NCBI RefSeq assembly: GCF_007860135.1 | Contig: NZ_SJPV01000002.1 | Location: 944,122 to 1,008,121 of the forward strand | DNA length: 64,000 nt | From: Novipirellula artificiosorum | GTDB taxonomy: Bacteria > Planctomycetota > Planctomycetia > Pirellulales > Pirellulaceae | Reading direction: 5' to 3' | Part shown: positions 8,992-18,075 of the stretch, one piece after another | Layout of the letters: each line of letters opens with the position of its first letter | Position numbering within the stretch: position 1 is the first letter of the stretch | Notes under the pieces: generated by a model | What the model was told of the DNA's origin: nothing | The model's input: the letters and a program-made list of their open reading frames with translations, nothing else | The model's database searches: none | Position numbers and translations under genes: made by a program

Positions 8992-11900
8992 CTACACCGC
9001 TGGTTGCGTCGGCCGGGCGAATCCAAGTTCCGCCAAATGCTCTGCGGTTCGTTTGACCGTGAAACGGATCTGTTCTTCGCTGTGCTCACACGTGATGAAG
9101 AAACGCAGTCGCGCGGCGGACTCGTCGACGGCAGGGTACAAGATCGGTTGAACGTTGATGCCGTCCGCTTTCAATCGGTTTGATAAACGGAGCGCAACCA
9201 TCGAATTCCCGGTAATCACGGGGACCACCGGCGTCCCTTCGCTATCGCCTGTATCCAATCCCGCTTGACGGCAGAGCGAGAGGAACAATTCGCTCCGCTG
9301 GTGAAGCCGTCGAACTCGCTCGGGTTCATCGGCAAGGGTTTCAATCGCAGCCAGGGCAGCTGCAACTTGCGCCGGAGGCATCCCCACACTAAAGACGAAT
9401 CCGGGCGCGGTGTACTTTAGCAGTTCCACCAGCTCGCAGCTGCCAGCGATATAGCCGCCACACGAGGCACCGGATTTACTCAGTGTTCCCATCCAAATGT
9501 CGACGTCGCGCGCATCCATATGGTAATGCTCCGCCATGCCTCGCCCCGTCTCCCCCATGGTCCCGAAACTATGAGCCTCATCAACCATCAGCATCGCTCG
9601 ATGCTTGCGTTTGACCGTGACGAACTCGGGCACATTCGCAAAATCGCCGTCCATGCTGTAAACGCCCTCGATCACGATCAACACGCGGCGATATTGTGAT
9701 CGCAATTCGGTCAACATCCGATCGAGAGCATTGAAGTTGTTGTGAGGAAACGGTCGTCGTCGAGCTCCCGACAACAAGGCGCCTTGCACGATGCTGTTGT
9801 GAGCGAGCGAATCGTGCAAAATCAAATCCCCCGCACCAACGAGGTAACCGATGGTGGTCTCGTTGGTTGCATGGCCGCCAACCATCAACACCGAATCGTC
9901 AACCCCAATCCAATCGGCGATCGCTTTTTCGAGCTTCCCATGAATCGGCTTTTCACCGGATACCAATCGACTTGCCGAAACACTCGTGCCGTACTGGCGA
10001 ACCGCTTTGGCAGCCGCGTCGGTCACTCGCGGGTGACCACTCATGCCGAGATAATTGTAGGAGGCAAAGCTGATGTATTCCTTGCCATCCACAACCGTCG
10101 TGTCGCGAACAATGCCGTCGTGAACCGTAAAGTACGGATTCGAACAACCGGTCATTTCCAATTGCTGCATCGTGGTCTTCAAGCGGCGATATTCCGCAAA
10201 TTGGGCAATGTCGTCCTCGGGTTCGATCGCTGGCAAATCCTCTGCGAGGGTGCCCATTCTTTTCGACGATGCCGAATCCTCGCTATTGAGAAACGCGACG
10301 GCTCGCGTCTCGCCACCCGGCGGCAGATATCGCTCAATCGCTTGAGCGGTTTGACCTACCGTTTCAATCTCATCGAGAACTTGCTCGGGGAACCGTCCAC
10401 CGAAGGTTCGTTCCAAACTGCGGGCGATTTCGAGTCGTTCGAGGCTATCGAGTCCCAGATCAAGAACAATGTTGGTATCGAGGTCCAACGTCAGGGCTCG
10501 CTCGCTGGCAACGTTGCGAATGTGCTTCTTAATCGCCTCGACGACCAACTCATTCACGTCCTCGGCACGGACGGTCGTGGCACGTCCCGTGGCGGCAGCG
10601 GCTTGCATCATCGGTTGCAAATATCGGTCGTCAACTGCGGCCGATTCTTCTTCACGCCGAACCCATTTGGCGATTAATTTCAAATCGCCGTCACGTACCG
10701 CGTGCAAGCACGCATGACGTTGGATCTTGCCACTGCTGGTCTTCGGCACACTACTGTTGCGAATCAAGTAAACCGCATCGGGCGGTAATTCGTGGTCGGC
10801 GGTCACGGCTCGCCGGATCGCTTGGAGGTGGGCATTCCAGTCGAGATCTCGCACGCGAACCGCTTCGGCAACGATCACCAATTGCTCACGACCGTCGTAC
10901 TCCATCGCGAACGCCGCAACCGAACCCGCTTGAACCGCATCGCTGGCACCTTCAACCGTTTCTTCGATGTCTTGCGGGTAACGGTTGACGCCGCGGACAA
11001 TGATCATGTCCTTCAACCGACCCGAAACGTACAGTTGGTCCTGGTGTAGAAACCCGAGATCACCGGTGCGCAGAAAGGGGCCTTGCCCGTCCGCAGTGTG
11101 GGCAAAGAAAGTCTGTTCCGTCGCGTCTTTGCGTTGATAGTAACCCTGGCCGACCGAAGGGCTCTGAATCCATATCTCGCCAATCTGGTCGTCGGCTAAC
11201 GGCATCCGAGTCTCGGCATCGACGATCAACACGGTCTCCTCGGGCAACACGCGGCCACAACCGATCAGCGAACGGGCCGATTCACTATCCGGCTCGACGG
11301 CTTCGACGACTTTCTTATCAAGCTGTTTGCCGCTAAACGGGGTGATGACCGGCCGCGTTTCCGCTGGGCCACCGGTGACCAACAGCGTGGTTTCTGCCAT
11401 TCCGTAGCAAGGTAAGAACGCACCACGCCGAAAGCCACTCGCTTCAAAACGCTCGCAAAATGCATGGATCGTAGACGCTCGGATCGGTTCGGCGCCGTTG
11501 AACGCGATTTCCCAACTCGACAAATCAACGCCTTGCAACTCGTCTTCCGCGATCTTGTCCACACACAATTGGTAGGCAAAGTTCGGTCCGCCGCTGATCG
11601 AAACCCCATACTTCGAAATGCCTTGTAGCCAACGGGCCGGCCGCTGCAAAAAGGTCATCGGACTCATCAACACGTTGGTCCTGCCAATGAACATCGGCAT
11701 CAAAACGCCGCCGACCAAGCCCATGTCGTGGTACGTGGGAAGCCAAGACAGTCCACAAACGGCGTTATCCGGCTCAAAGGCCTGCAAGATCAACTTGCTG
11801 TTGGCGATCAGGTTGCCCTGAGTCAACATCACCCCTTTCGGCGAACCGGTTGACCCGGACGTGTATTGCAAGACCGCAAGCGAATCGCAACTGAGTTTGG

Positions 11901-12507
11901 GGATTCGCCACTTATCAATCCGGCGGCACGATTTGTCATCCGTGCCGAGCAGTTGCACTCCGACAAGGTCATCGTACTTTTGATCGCCTGTGAGTTGCTC
12001 AACGACCGATTGGGTCGACAGGGCCCAGCGGGTATCCGCATCGACCACAATCGACCGAATTCGTGACGCTTTACGATTCCGTCTCGGCGGATAGGCGGGA
12101 ACCGCCACGGCTCCCGCAGCATGACAGGCAAAAAAACCGATCACGAAATCGAGCCCCGGCGGATAAAGCAACAGCACCCGGTCGCCGCTGCGGATCCGAC
12201 AGCGGTCTTGAAGGTAGCCCGCCAAGGCGCGAACCTCGTGCCACAATTCCGCATAGGTGATGCGTTGTTCCGAAGCTTCGACGTCGGTGAACACAAATGC
12301 CGATTCGTCTGGCCGCTGCTCGGCCCAATACCCCAAGACCGAGACGTAGTGGTCCCGCGGAGGCGATTGCTTTCCAAAAAACTCAGTGAGGTCCACGAAC
12401 GTTATTACCGCCTGGAATCGAGGGTCGCTGTTTGCGAGGTCATCCGCCGCACGCCAAACTCCCGCGCCGGGTGAACCGAAAACCAGCCTCCTAGGATAAC
12501 GAAGCAT
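8992..12507 (-). CDS. Trifunctional fatty-acyl-AMP ligase - acyl carrier - alpha-oxoamine synthase
   Basis: One 1,171-residue chain with three enzymes in order. Residues of about 40-600 are an adenylating FAAL-type ligase: YTSGSTGSPKG begins at Tyr215, then LPTYHDMGLVGG, CYGMAETTL, and RTGDLGF; the catalytic-lysine region is SSVPKTSSGKIQR. About 650-730 is an acyl carrier domain with the 4'-phosphopantetheine serine at Ser688 in LGLDSLERLEI. About 790-1160 is a PLP-dependent alpha-oxoamine synthase with VDEAHSFG and the Schiff-base lysine Lys1011 in GTLSKSGASCGGY. By family logic the ligase loads a fatty acid onto the carrier and the synthase condenses it with an amino acid, releasing CO2, to give an alpha-amino ketone (serine palmitoyltransferase-like chemistry). 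The true start may be a GTG at 12396; the first 37 residues look non-conserved. Confidence 0.93.
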   Translation of the reverse strand: MLRYPRRLVFGSPGAGVWRAADDLANSDPRFQAVITFVDLTEFFGKQSPPRDHYVSVLGYWAEQRPDESAFVFTDVEASEQRITYAELWHEVRALAGYLQDRCRIRSGDRVLLLYPPGLDFVIGFFACHAAGAVAVPAYPPRRNRKASRIRSIVVDADTRWALSTQSVVEQLTGDQKYDDLVGVQLLGTDDKSCRRIDKWRIPKLSCDSLAVLQYTSGSTGSPKGVMLTQGNLIANSKLILQAFEPDNAVCGLSWLPTYHDMGLVGGVLMPMFIGRTNVLMSPMTFLQRPARWLQGISKYGVSISGGPNFAYQLCVDKIAEDELQGVDLSSWEIAFNGAEPIRASTIHAFCERFEASGFRRGAFLPCYGMAETTLLVTGGPAETRPVITPFSGKQLDKKVVEAVEPDSESARSLIGCGRVLPEETVLIVDAETRMPLADDQIGEIWIQSPSVGQGYYQRKDATEQTFFAHTADGQGPFLRTGDLGFLHQDQLYVSGRLKDMIIVRGVNRYPQDIEETVEGASDAVQAGSVAAFAMEYDGREQLVIVAEAVRVRDLDWNAHLQAIRRAVTADHELPPDAVYLIRNSSVPKTSSGKIQRHACLHAVRDGDLKLIAKWVRREEESAAVDDRYLQPMMQAAAATGRATTVRAEDVNELVVEAIKKHIRNVASERALTLDLDTNIVLDLGLDSLERLEIARSLERTFGGRFPEQVLDEIETVGQTAQAIERYLPPGGETRAVAFLNSEDSASSKRMGTLAEDLPAIEPEDDIAQFAEYRRLKTTMQQLEMTGCSNPYFTVHDGIVRDTTVVDGKEYISFASYNYLGMSGHPRVTDAAAKAVRQYGTSVSASRLVSGEKPIHGKLEKAIADWIGVDDSVLMVGGHATNETTIGYLVGAGDLILHDSLAHNSIVQGALLSGARRRPFPHNNFNALDRMLTELRSQYRRVLIVIEGVYSMDGDFANVPEFVTVKRKHRAMLMVDEAHSFGTMGETGRGMAEHYHMDARDVDIWMGTLSKSGASCGGYIAGSCELVELLKYTAPGFVFSVGMPPAQVAAALAAIETLADEPERVRRLHQRSELFLSLCRQAGLDTGDSEGTPVVPVITGNSMVALRLSNRLKADGINVQPILYPAVDESAARLRFFITCEHSEEQIRFTVKRTAEHLAELGFARPTQPAV

Positions 12508-12707
12508 CTTCCCGAGTCACTCTGTCAATATCGGATTCCGGCGAAAACGAAGCCAATTCGGAGGGATTTTTTGAGAGATTCGCCTTGGAGGTTTCAACGG
12601 ATCTTCCGAGAGGGTGCTTTTTACCCCTTTGCTCTCGCGTGCAATCACCGAACCAGGACAAATGTCCACTTCCAAGGATGGGGGATCCGCTTTTTCGTCG
12701 CCTCGCT

Positions 12708-14480
12708 ATGATGAACAACCATTCGGCCTTATTTCGATTCGTGCTCTCAGAGGACACCGCTGACGTGACCAACGACATGCCTCAAAACGCTGATGCGACC
12801 CTGCCACCCGATGTCGCCGATCCCGACACACCTTCGCACCGCGGTAAATCGCCGACACGCCATCTTTGGCGGGCGGGATGGGGGGCCACCGTGACGCTGG
12901 TGCTGATTGGAATGGTGCAAAGCTACGCCCCGAGCACCGATCACCAAATGGCCAACTTTGCCAGCTTCGCGGTCGGGCTGTTTGGAATCCTGTTCGTCGC
13001 CTACCAACTGCATCGTTACCTGTCCGCTCAGCGCCTCCCACTTCTGGTACCGCTGGTCACGTTGGCGGTTTTGTTGGGACAGCCGGTTTTGTATCGTTTT
13101 GATGGGTTCAGCGGCGAGATGCTGCCTCAGTTTCAACCCCGGTTCTGGGGAGCCGCTCGGTTGGATCGCGCCGCGATGGAAAACGAGTCCGACCTTGCCT
13201 TGCTTGCACCGTCCGATATCACGCAATGTCTCGAACCTTCGCTCGGATTCCTTGGGAACGATCGAACCGGCGTGATTTCCGAACGCCAATTCGCGATTCC
13301 GACCGCCGTCGATCAGGTGGAAACCCTGTGGGACCAAGGGGTCGGTGAAGGCTGGTCCGCGTTTGCCGTGTCGGGCGATCGCGCCGTGACCCTCGAGCAA
13401 CGTGACGCAAAGGAGTGCGTGACCTGTTACCGTTTGGGGGATGGCAAGTTGAACTGGATCGTCGAAAAGGAAACTCGCCACGAAAACCCACTTGGCGGAG
13501 TCGGGCCACGTTCAACACCGCAAATCGAGGCGGACCGAGTTTACGCAAGCGGCGCAACCGGAATGCTCTGGTGCATCGACCTGATGACGGGCAAAACGAT
13601 TTGGACCGTCGACTTGCTTGACTTGGCCGGCTGGGACCAGCCGACTTCGGAACAGGCCATTCCATGGGGACGATCCGCGTCCCCGCTGCTCGTCGAGGGG
13701 CTCTGCATCGTTCCCTTTGGCGGACCTGCCGACGCCGGTTCCGAGCTTGCCAAAGCCGGGCGAACGTTGATCGCCTTGGACGCCGAAACCGGCGACATTC
13801 GCTGGACGACCGGCGAGGATCAAATCAGCTATGCCTCTCCGGTGTTGATGACTTTAGCGGGGGAAAAGCAGGTGGTATCGGTTAACGAATCCAATGTCGG
13901 TGGATACCGCATCAGCGACGGCACTCGATTGTGGTCTTTCGATTGGCCCGGAAATTCCAATGCCGATGCAACGTGCACCTCCGCCATGCCTGCGGGGCCT
14001 AACCGGTTCGTGGTCGGCAAAGGTTACTCCGGCGGCAGCGCCATCGTGGAAATCACGGCCCAAAGTGATGAGCAACAGAGCGATGGACAACGTTCCGCCG
14101 ACGTGATATGGGCGTCCAACCGTGTCCTCAAAACGAAATTCACGCACGCTTGCCTCGATGGTGAGACCCTTTACGCCCTCAGCGACGGATCGCTCCAAGC
14201 CGTTCGCAGTGAAGACGGGAAACGTCTTTGGCAGCAACCCCGCAGCGACCGTGCTGGCCAAGGACAAATCCTGTTAGCATCAGACACGATTGTGATGCAA
14301 ACGGAACCGGGTGAAGTCGTCTTTGTTGAAGCGGCGCCCACACAATACAACGTGCTTTTTCGGCTGCCTGCGCTCAGCGCAAAGACATGGAACCTGCCGA
14401 CGCTCGCTGGCCGCCACCTGTTGGTACGGAACGACCGCGAAGTCATCTGTTTCCTCTTGCCACCGTTGGAAAGGTCGTGA
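12708..14480 (+). CDS. Membrane-anchored PQQ-like beta-propeller protein
   Basis: N-terminal part holds three hydrophobic segments (ATVTLVLIGMV, FAVGLFGILFVAYQL, LLVPLVTLAVLLG), followed by about 420 residues of repeated propeller blades in the PQQ-like/BamB style: VYASGATGMLWCIDLMTGKTIW, each blade split by short loops, RTLIALDAETGDIRW, QVVSVNESNVGGYRISDG, LQAVRSEDGKRLW. Such proteins are usually periplasmic scaffolds; no dehydrogenase catalytic set is evident, so an enzymatic role is not claimed. The open frame reaches 12585 through a TTG; ATGs at 12678, 12708, 12711 and 12777 are all possible, none with a good ribosome site. It diverges from the FAAL fusion gene, so a shared promoter region lies between 12508 and about 12700. 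Confidence 0.8.
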   Translation: MMNNHSALFRFVLSEDTADVTNDMPQNADATLPPDVADPDTPSHRGKSPTRHLWRAGWGATVTLVLIGMVQSYAPSTDHQMANFASFAVGLFGILFVAYQLHRYLSAQRLPLLVPLVTLAVLLGQPVLYRFDGFSGEMLPQFQPRFWGAARLDRAAMENESDLALLAPSDITQCLEPSLGFLGNDRTGVISERQFAIPTAVDQVETLWDQGVGEGWSAFAVSGDRAVTLEQRDAKECVTCYRLGDGKLNWIVEKETRHENPLGGVGPRSTPQIEADRVYASGATGMLWCIDLMTGKTIWTVDLLDLAGWDQPTSEQAIPWGRSASPLLVEGLCIVPFGGPADAGSELAKAGRTLIALDAETGDIRWTTGEDQISYASPVLMTLAGEKQVVSVNESNVGGYRISDGTRLWSFDWPGNSNADATCTSAMPAGPNRFVVGKGYSGGSAIVEITAQSDEQQSDGQRSADVIWASNRVLKTKFTHACLDGETLYALSDGSLQAVRSEDGKRLWQQPRSDRAGQGQILLASDTIVMQTEPGEVVFVEAAPTQYNVLFRLPALSAKTWNLPTLAGRHLLVRNDREVICFLLPPLERS

Positions 14481-14523
14481 AAGTTCGTGCTGTCGTCGGA
14501 GCAGTGTGCGTGGCAGGTTCTCC

Positions 14524-15099
14524 TCAATCCTGGGGAGTTCCCAACCAAAACGAGACCGTCGCAACGACATCGTCATGGTCGAGAGCTTCATGGGCTAACA
14601 ATTCATCCGACAACGCCGCAATGGCCGCCCAGAACGAATCCGCGGATATCTTTTGGTGCAACACGACCATCACAGACTCTAAAAAGCGAACCTGTTTCAA
14701 GGGGGTTGAAAAATAGCGTGCCGATCGTTGCACCGCTTGATGCCAATCCGATTGCCAAGGTGCGAACGAGGCCGGGTGCAGACGCTCACCGCGATAGACC
14801 ATTTCGGCAACCGGTCCTGCCAAAATGGTCATGATTTCACACTGCGTTTGCCAATCGCATGCGGGGTGAACCGCCCCCCAATTGACGATGCAATCGCCAA
14901 ATCGACGAGGCAAATCGTCATCAATCATGCTGCCAAGCCGAACCTCATCGATTCGCGCACCGAGCAAATAGCCAACGACCACATGGCCGGCTTCATGGTA
15001 GGCCGTTAACGTTTCGTCATCATCCAAAATTTCGAATCCTTCTGCTACACTGGTCGGGATCGTTTCAAGCGACGACTTGGAACTCCCCCGCGTTTTCAA
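14524..15099 (-). CDS. Stand-alone FtsH-like (M41) metallopeptidase domain protein
   Basis: A TTG start at 15099 has an ideal AAGGAGG five bases upstream and gives 191 residues. The frame stays open for another 339 codons upstream, but that part lies antisense to the alcohol dehydrogenase gene and is not protein-like, so the TTG is chosen. The zinc motif HEAGH is at residues 35-39 in LTAYHEAGHVVVGYLLGA, closely matching the FtsH peptidase domain; ILAGPVAEMVYRGE corresponds to the Fts[13 protein letters not shown] helix, and Asp118 in WQSDWHQAV is the probable third zinc ligand. No AAA+ domain or membrane helix is present, so any proteolysis would be ATP-independent or depend on a partner. It diverges from the alcohol dehydrogenase, with only 27 bases between starts. 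Confidence 0.87.
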   Translation of the reverse strand: MKTRGSSKSSLETIPTSVAEGFEILDDDETLTAYHEAGHVVVGYLLGARIDEVRLGSMIDDDLPRRFGDCIVNWGAVHPACDWQTQCEIMTILAGPVAEMVYRGERLHPASFAPWQSDWHQAVQRSARYFSTPLKQVRFLESVMVVLHQKISADSFWAAIAALSDELLAHEALDHDDVVATVSFWLGTPQD

Positions 15100-15126
15100 C
15101 TCACCCTCCTTGCGGACACGATTCCC

Positions 15127-16167
15127 ATGAAAGCAGCACTTCTGACCGAATACAAGAAGATGCAAGTCACCGAGGTCGAGGAACCGGAGGTCGGCCCCGA
15201 TGACGTTTTGGTCCAAGTTGAAGCCTGTGGAATTTGCGGAAGCGACATCCATGGCTACGACGGCAGCACCGGCCGGCGTATCCCGCCGCTGATCATGGGC
15301 CACGAAGCGGCTGGCACCGTCGTGTCCACGGGGCAGAGCGTAACCGATTTGGCCAGCGGGACGCGAGTCACGTTTGATTCGATGGTCTCCTGCGGCGATT
15401 GTGCGTTTTGCCGTCGTGGCGATCAGAACCTTTGTGATCACCGCATGGTCTTGGGAGTTTCCTGCGGCGATTTTCGGCGACACGGGGCGTTCGCGGAACG
15501 AATCAGTGTCCCACGACGGATTGTCTATGCCTTGCCGGATGCGTTGCCGTTTGAACATGCGGCACTGATCGAAGCGGTCTCGGTGGCGGTTCATGCTGCC
15601 AATGTGACTCGTGTTCAACTGGGGGATACCGCGGTGGTGGTCGGCGCCGGGATGATCGGGCTGTTGACGCTGCAAGCGATCCGCGCGGCAGGCGCCTCCA
15701 CCGTGATCGCCGTCGATCTGAATGACAAACGCTTGTCGGTTGCCAAACAACTGGGTGCCGATGTCGTTCTTCGTGCGGACCACGTCGATGTGGCGGAAGA
15801 GATTCGCAAACTCAGTGGCGGTCGAGGTGCCGATATCGCATTGGAAGTGGTCGGGGCGACGGCGACGGTGCAAACGGCGATCGATTCGGTTCGTAAAGGC
15901 GGGGTCGTCACCTTGGTCGGAAACCTGTCTGCAAAAATAGAATTCCCCCTGCAATCCGTGGTCACTCGCGAAATCACGTTGCGAGGAACGTGTGGCTGTA
16001 ACGGGGAATACCCGCAATGCATTGACTTGATGAACCGCGGGATTATCAATGTCGCACCGCTGATCACTCAAAAAATTCCCCTCGCAGAAACGCCGGCTTG
16101 GTTCGAACGATTGCATGCGGGGGACGCGGACCAGATGAAGGTGGTCGTGCTACCTCAACAGCTTTAG
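15127..16167 (+). CDS. Zinc-dependent alcohol/polyol dehydrogenase (MDR family)
   Basis: Medium-chain dehydrogenase resembling sorbitol/threonine dehydrogenases, oxidising a secondary alcohol with NAD(P)+ in the cytoplasm. Catalytic zinc ligands are Cys37 in CGICGSDIHG and His59-Glu60 in MGHEAAG. The structural-zinc cysteines are 89, 92, 95 and 103 (CGDCAFC...LC). The cofactor Rossmann loop is VVGAGMIGLL, followed by VDLND with Asp favouring NAD+ over NADP+. Length of 346 residues is normal for the family. The substrate cannot be read from sequence; neighbours give no pathway hint. The stop codon overlaps the left arm of a 29-bp inverted repeat. Confidence 0.93.
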   Translation: MKAALLTEYKKMQVTEVEEPEVGPDDVLVQVEACGICGSDIHGYDGSTGRRIPPLIMGHEAAGTVVSTGQSVTDLASGTRVTFDSMVSCGDCAFCRRGDQNLCDHRMVLGVSCGDFRRHGAFAERISVPRRIVYALPDALPFEHAALIEAVSVAVHAANVTRVQLGDTAVVVGAGMIGLLTLQAIRAAGASTVIAVDLNDKRLSVAKQLGADVVLRADHVDVAEEIRKLSGGRGADIALEVVGATATVQTAIDSVRKGGVVTLVGNLSAKIEFPLQSVVTREITLRGTCGCNGEYPQCIDLMNRGIINVAPLITQKIPLAETPAWFERLHAGDADQMKVVVLPQQL

Positions 16168-16300
16168 AACCTATCCGAAAAGGGGTCTGACCCTTTGTCG
16201 ACCGACGTTTCGATTGCTCAAGAACTGGTTGTTTTCCAATGGAATCGCTACCGATGCGCTCAGACCAAGAGAGGGTCAGACCCCTTTTCGGATAGGTTCT
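16166..16300. repeat. Perfect 29-bp inverted repeat with 77-bp centre
   Basis: The left arm 16166-16194 (starting AGAACCTATCCGA and containing GGGGTCTGACCCT) is the exact reverse complement of 16272-16300. The centre, 16195-16271, has no convincing gene. The left arm includes the last two bases of the dehydrogenase stop codon. The GGGGTCTGACCC core is itself nearly palindromic, as in REP-type elements mobilised by Y1 transposases. It may act as a terminator or be a small non-autonomous element. The rest of 16301-16467 shows nothing recognisable. Confidence 0.85.
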
Positions 16301-16467
16301 TCGGTCCGGTTGCACCGATTATGTGCGATGATCCACGCTTGATCGTGCTAGCAAAGCCGGTTCTGCCAGTTTTCCTGGTTGGTCGATTCCGGTGCCGCCG
16401 ATTAGTCCGATGATGCCGATCGACCGAATCGGGACCATGGATCCTCGTACATCGATGTTTCGTAGCC

Positions 16468-17340
16468 GTGCTGACCGCTCGCGAATTACCGACCTTGTTT
16501 CGCTTTCTGTTTGCCGCAGGTCCCGGCCGGATGACCGAGTTTCTAGGCAATCAGTTCCTCGGGCGATGTGGCACCATCGCGTCCATCTTGGCGATTCTGT
16601 GGGCCACCGTCAAATTGGCCCTGCGGCCTCAATCATGGACACCACCGGTTCGCGGCGTCCTTGCCCGACAATTGCTGTTTACCGGTGTCGATGGCATTGC
16701 GGTCGCCTGTCGCTTCGGAGCCGCCGTTGGAGTGCTGATCATTGTCCAGGCTGCGCTGTGGATTGATGCCTTAGGGGTGACCACCGATATCATCGCCCCC
16801 ATGTTATGGCGGGCCATCGTTCGAGAGCTCGCACCGCTGCTGGCATGCATGGTCGTGATTGGTCGCAGCGGCATCGCGATCTCCACCGAACTTGCAACGA
16901 TGTTGGTCAATGGGGAAATTGAGGTTCTCGATGCACAGGGAATCGATCCGATGACCGCATTGGTGATGCCTCGCATCATCAGCATGGTCGTCAGCGTGTT
17001 TGGTTTGGCCATCATCATCGCCAGCTCGATGGTGGTCACAGGCTACGTGATCGGATGGTCGATGGGCGCGATCCATGTTTCGTGGACAACCTTTTTGGAT
17101 GGAATCATTCGTGAATTCAATTCTCTCGATTTGCTCTTCTTCGTTCCTAAAACGGTGATTGCAGCTGCATTTGCCGGAGCCATTTGTTGCATCGATGGGC
17201 TCAATGTTCGTGGCAGCATCACGGACGTCTCGCGTGTTTCGAGTCGCAGCGGCATTCGAGCCCTGACCGCCGTCTTCTTTGTCTCCGCAGTGCTTTCGGT
17301 GCTGATCTACGGACGCATCCTCGTTTTCAAGATTCTTTAG
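16468..17340 (+). CDS. mlaE: MlaE-type ABC permease of an MCE lipid-transport system
   Basis: Integral membrane permease that partners with an MCE (MlaD-like) protein to move phospholipids or other hydrophobic molecules between membranes. The 290 residues carry five to six hydrophobic helices and the MlaE core: RELAPLLACMVVIGRSG, then AISTELATM, EVLDAQGIDPM, LVMPRIISMVV, and FFVPKTVIAAAFAGAICC. The GTG at 16468 is the longest start; an ATG at 16531 is also possible and would remove 21 residues. It is the first gene of a compact operon with the ATPase-like gene (12 bases downstream), the MCE protein and a lipoprotein. Gene symbol reflects family, not proven function. Confidence 0.92.
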   Translation: MLTARELPTLFRFLFAAGPGRMTEFLGNQFLGRCGTIASILAILWATVKLALRPQSWTPPVRGVLARQLLFTGVDGIAVACRFGAAVGVLIIVQAALWIDALGVTTDIIAPMLWRAIVRELAPLLACMVVIGRSGIAISTELATMLVNGEIEVLDAQGIDPMTALVMPRIISMVVSVFGLAIIIASSMVVTGYVIGWSMGAIHVSWTTFLDGIIREFNSLDLLFFVPKTVIAAAFAGAICCIDGLNVRGSITDVSRVSSRSGIRALTAVFFVSAVLSVLIYGRILVFKIL

Positions 17341-17352
17341 CGAGGGCCTGCG

Positions 17353-18075
17353 ATGAATCCAACCAAAACGACCACCACCGAAAAACCTGAAGTGCTCACC
17401 CTGCGAGATGTCACGTTCGCAGGATCGACCGACAGCAGTGTTCAATTGGCAGCGGCCAATCTCGTCATTCGCGAAGGCGAATTGGCAATCGTTCGTCTGG
17501 ATCGTTTTCAGAAAACACGAGACACCGTCTCGATGATGCAGGGTTTGAGTTCGCCCCTCCGCGGCGAGGTGCTGTTCCACAACAAGGATTGGCGTGGACA
17601 AGACTTCGAACGTCACTTTCGTATGCGCAGCAAGATTGGCCGCGTCTTTGACGATCATGCCTGGATCCAAAACTTGAATGTCGGGAAAAATGTCACACTG
17701 GCGAGCGAACATCACGCACTGGCGACCGCAACGATCTTCGATGAGGTACACGCTTGGCGAAAACGATTTGGCGTCAAGGATGTGTTGCGTCAACGACCGG
17801 CGTTCGTCGACGAGTCAATCTTGCAAGTCTACCAATGGATTCGTGCCCTCATCCTGAAGCCCAAGCTGATGATTCTTGAACGTCCGATGCAATCGGTATC
17901 GATGAAACTGCTTCCGAAATTCACCGATGCGGTCAACGGACTTCGCCGCAGCGGGACCGGGGTTTTGTGGTTCACCGCAAATCCCGCTGACGATGCAGCC
18001 CGTCATGATGCTCCCCAGGTAAGCTACAAGATTGAATCCGGAAAGTTTGTCCCCATCGCCGGAGGAATTGCCTGA
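17353..18075 (+). CDS. Degenerate ABC ATPase-like subunit (MlaF position) lacking nucleotide-binding motifs
   Basis: Sits exactly where the MlaF ATPase is expected, starting 12 bases after the permease with GAGG upstream. The fold pattern is ABC-like: LTLRDVTFAGS at the start, GELAIV strand, then a poorly conserved RLDRFQKTRDT in place of Walker A (GxxGxGK[ST] absent), SSPLRGEVLF after it, QNLNVGKNV at the Q-loop-like region, DESILQVYQWIRALIL replacing the LSGGQ signature, and KLMILERP instead of the Walker B LLLDEP. The tail VLWFTANPADDAA corresponds to the H-loop strand without the His. Thus every catalytic ABC motif has changed while length (240 residues) and secondary layout remain. It probably cannot hydrolyse ATP by the usual mechanism; it may be a structural or regulatory subunit. 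Confidence 0.82.
   Translation: MNPTKTTTTEKPEVLTLRDVTFAGSTDSSVQLAAANLVIREGELAIVRLDRFQKTRDTVSMMQGLSSPLRGEVLFHNKDWRGQDFERHFRMRSKIGRVFDDHAWIQNLNVGKNVTLASEHHALATATIFDEVHAWRKRFGVKDVLRQRPAFVDESILQVYQWIRALILKPKLMILERPMQSVSMKLLPKFTDAVNGLRRSGTGVLWFTANPADDAARHDAPQVSYKIESGKFVPIAGGIA

Noticed and set aside
15100..16116. Upstream in-frame extension of the M41 peptidase gene on the minus strand
   Set aside because: It is fully antisense to the well-supported dehydrogenase gene, lacks family motifs, and a perfect ribosome site marks the TTG at 15099.
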